Positions 61,158 through 64,000 of a stretch of 64,000 nucleotides of DNA are shown piece by piece. Made by a program: the position numbers and the translations under genes. The stretch's first letter is position 1. Each line of letters opens with the position of its first letter. The notes beneath the pieces are model-generated. The model saw nothing but the letters and a program-made list of their open reading frames with translations, searched no databases and was not told where the DNA came from. Source of the DNA: Apostichopus japonicus (taxonomy: Eukaryota; Echinodermata; Holothuroidea; Aspidochirotida; Stichopodidae); assembly GCF_037975245.1 (NCBI RefSeq), contig NC_092576.1:36608611-36672610 (forward strand), written 5' to 3'.

Positions 61158-64000
61158 CACTTCAACAACCCGCACCCAGAAAGATTACTGTACTGTATAA
61201 CTGTAGACGATACAGTAGTCATTACTGCACTGCTCCTTACACAACCAGAGGTATTACTGTACTGTATAAATGTAGACACTGTGTACAGTATACAGTCATT
61301 GAGTACTGCACTGCTCCTTACACACCCAGAGGTATTACTTTACTGTATGCCCTAGACAATACAGGAGTCATTGACTACTGGACTGCCCCTTACACAAGGG
61401 CGGCGGAACCGGGGGGGCACAGGGGGCACGTGCCCCCCCCCCACTTTTCCTCAGGTTAAAAATGTGCCCTTTTTCTACATAAAAATTGAGGTGTCTCAAG
61501 TTAGCAAGAGGCCAGGGAACCAGAATGAACACTCGGGGAGGGCCGTTTCCGGCCATCTGAGGGGTTTGTAAAACCAAAAATTTTCTTGTTCGCTCAGCGC
61601 CAACCGATGGTGGCGCTCCGCTCAGATAGTCGTGCATACAACTTTGCAAATCCTGGCTACGCCCCTGACTTTTAATGAATTACTGTGGGTCAAACTCAAA
61701 GCTATTTCGAATGGAATAAATTGTTCAGATATTAACAAGAAATAAACTCTAATTCGAAGATTCCTACATAAGCAACTAGCATGATTTCACCTCATTTTGT
61801 CTCAAAAGAAAACTTGTTCCTTGTTTCCCAATTTGCACATTGGATATTGCAGTGCTAGTATGCATATTTTCCTTGAAGGGGGGGGGGGGGTGTTGATGGA
61901 GTGATGTGTATACGCAAATAAGATAATACAATAAGAGTTATAAAGGTAATATAAGGCTGCACCAAATCGAATTTCTGCAAAGTGCCCCCAGATTAAAAGT
62001 GCTTCCGCCGCCCTTGCCCTTACACACCCATAGGTATTACTTTACTGTATAACTCTAAACACTACAGTAGTCATTGAGTACCGCACTGCTCCTTACTCAC
62101 CCAGAGGTATTACTTGACTGTATAACTGTATGCCCTAGACAATACAGTAGTCATTGAGTACTGGACTGCCCCTTACACACCCAGAGGTATTACTGTACTG
62201 TATAACATAGACACTACAGTAGTCTTTGAGTACTGCACTGCCCCTTACACACGCAGAGGTATTACTTTACTGTTTAACTGTAAACACTACAATAGTCATT
62301 GAGTACTGCACTGCCCCTTACACACTCAGAAGTATTACTGTACTGTATAGCTGTAGACACTACAGTAGTCATTAAGTACTGCACTGCTCCTTACACACCC
62401 AGAGGTATTACTTTACTGTATGCCCTAGACAATGCAGTAGTCACTGAGTACTGGACTGCCCCTTACACACCCAGAGGTATTACTTTACTGTTTAACTGTA
62501 AACACTACAATAGTCATTGAGTACTGCACTGCCCCTTACACACTCAGAAGTATTCCTGTACTGTATAACTGTAGACACTACAGTAGTCATTAAGTACTGC
62601 ACTGCTCCTTACACACCCAGAGGTATTACTTTACTGTTTAACTGTAAACACTACAGTAGTCATTGAGCAGTAGTCATTGAGTACTGCACTGCCCCTTACA
62701 CACCCAGAGGTATTACTTTACTGTATAACTGTATGCCCTAGAAAATACAGTAGTCATTGAGTACTGCACTGCTCCCTTACACACCCAAAGGTATTTCTTT
62801 ACTGTATGCCCTAGACAATGCAGTAGTCATTGAGTACTGCACTGCCCCTTACACACCCATAGACCTGTATTACTTTACTGTTTAACTGTATGCCCTAGAC
62901 AATATAGTAGTCATTGAACACTGCACTGCCCCTTACACACCCAGAGGTATTACTTAACTGTTTAACTGTAAACACTACAGTAGTCATTGAGTACTGCACT
63001 GCCCCTTACACACCCATAGACCTGTATTACTTTACTGTTTAACTGTATGCCCTAGACAATACAGTAGTCATTGAGTACTGGACTGCCCCTTACACACCCA
63101 GAGGTATTACTTTACTGTATAACTGTAGACACTACGGTAGTCATTGAGTACTGCACTGCTCCTTACACACCCAGAGGTATTACTGTACACTGAATAACTG
63201 TATGCCCTAGACAATACAGTAGTCATTGAGTATGCACTGCTCTTACACACTCAGAGGTAATACTTTACTGTATTACTGTAGCTACTTCAGTAGCCTAGTC
63301 GTCATTGAGTACTGCACTGCCCCTTACACACCCAGAAGTATTAGTGTACGGTATAACTGTAGACATTACAGTAGTCATTAAGTACTGCACTGCTCCCTTA
63401 CACACCCAGAGGTATTTCTTTACTGTATAACTGTATTCCCTAGACAATCCAGTATTCATTGAGTACTGCACTGCCCCTTACACACAGAGGTATTACTTTA
63501 CTGTTTAACTGTAAACACTACAGTAGCTTACTGCATTGCCCCTTTACACACCCAGAGACCTGTATTACTTTACTGTTTAACTGTAAACACTACAGTAGTC
63601 ATTGAGTACTGCACTGCTCCCTACACACCCAGATGTAATACTTTACTGTATGCCCTAGACAATGCAGTAGTCATTGAGTACTGGACTGCCCCTCACACAC
63701 CCAGAGGTATTACTTTACTGTAGACACTACAATAGCCATTAAGTACTGCACTGCTCCTTACACACCCAGATGTATTACTTCACTGTATGCCCTAGACAAT
63801 GCAGTAGTCATTGAGTACTGCACTGCCCCTTACACACCCAGAGGTGTTACTGTACTGTATAACTGTAGACAATACAGTAGTCATTGAGTATTGCACTGCT
63901 CCCCTACACACCCAGAGGTACTGTATTACTTTACTGTATAACTGTAGACACTACAGTAGTCATTAAGTACTGCACTGCTCCTTACACACCCAGAGGTATT
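61158..64000. repeat. 73-bp minisatellite, about 30 copies, runs off the window
   Basis: The unit contains ccttacacacccagaggtat, tactttactgtataactgta and cagtagtcattgagtactgc. Variant units replace the middle by tgccctagacaat. The array is split by a hAT-type MITE at 61395-62016 and continues to the last base. Confidence 0.97.
61395..62016. mobile_element. hAT-type MITE, 622 bp, perfect 8-bp target duplication
   Basis: Ends CAAGGGCGGCGGAA and its inverse TTCCGCCGCCCTTG. The minisatellite sequence CCCTTACA is duplicated exactly at 61387-61394 and 62017-62024, so the insertion site is certain. An 8-bp duplication with these ends marks hAT. No transposase. It includes a G run (61877-61888) and the cgccaaccgatggtggcgct block (61597) shared with 48.4 kb. 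Confidence 0.95.

Noticed and set aside
61368-61649. Minus- and plus-strand open frames near 61.4-61.6 kb
   Set aside because: They lie inside the hAT-type MITE and cross its G/C tracts; no transposase motif.
61158-64000. CRISPR-like array
   Set aside because: Units are contiguous 73-bp repeats without unique spacers, in an animal-type genome.

Overview
The window looks like animal nuclear DNA: AT-rich, with spliced genes (GT-AG introns, consistent codon phases), large introns, and a heavy load of retroelements, MITEs and tandem repeats. A many-exon NACHT/NLR gene with a death-fold N-terminus, LINE, Penelope and hAT relics, and frequent TAGGCCTA palindromes suggest a marine invertebrate deuterostome, most likely an echinoderm and possibly a sea cucumber. 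That assignment is inference; nothing in the window proves a species.

Layout. 1-5.1 kb is a transposon graveyard: a broken CR1/L2-like LINE on the minus strand and two pieces of a Penelope-like element in opposite orientations. A hammerhead-ribozyme-like core lies beside one Penelope piece, and a ~285-bp direct repeat flanks the cluster. 5.2-11 kb has a 625-bp MITE, an array of imperfect hairpins and a tRNA-like SINE head, with no convincing protein gene. 12.1-43.5 kb is one plus-strand NLR gene: a death-effector-like domain, a NACHT ATPase, then six LRR-like cassettes. Cassettes 1 to 5 have four exons each with the same phase pattern (0-2-1-0); cassette 6 has three of these and ends in a short terminal exon. 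Cassettes 2 and 3 are a recent tandem duplication of ~2.25 kb. The NACHT exon carries one in-frame TAA followed by continued in-frame homology, and a decayed LRR-type coding stretch sits in the next intron, so this allele may be broken or chimeric.

44-51 kb holds repeats: a dispersed repeat, hAT-like MITEs, a perfect hairpin and a probable solo LTR. 51-61 kb holds a two-exon gene of a zinc-binding, transposon-associated type (52,995-58,350) with compensating frame breaks. Its intron contains a 3,147-bp pogo/Tc1-mariner-like DNA transposon with perfect 22-bp TIRs and a TA target site. There are also three exon-like segments of an unrecognised gene. The last 3 kb is a 73-bp minisatellite with local higher-order structure, interrupted by a 622-bp hAT-type MITE with a perfect 8-bp target duplication.

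The NLR cassettes are the most interesting biology. Each full cassette is a phase-0 to phase-0 unit, so it can be added or removed without breaking the frame, and the window shows one such addition.
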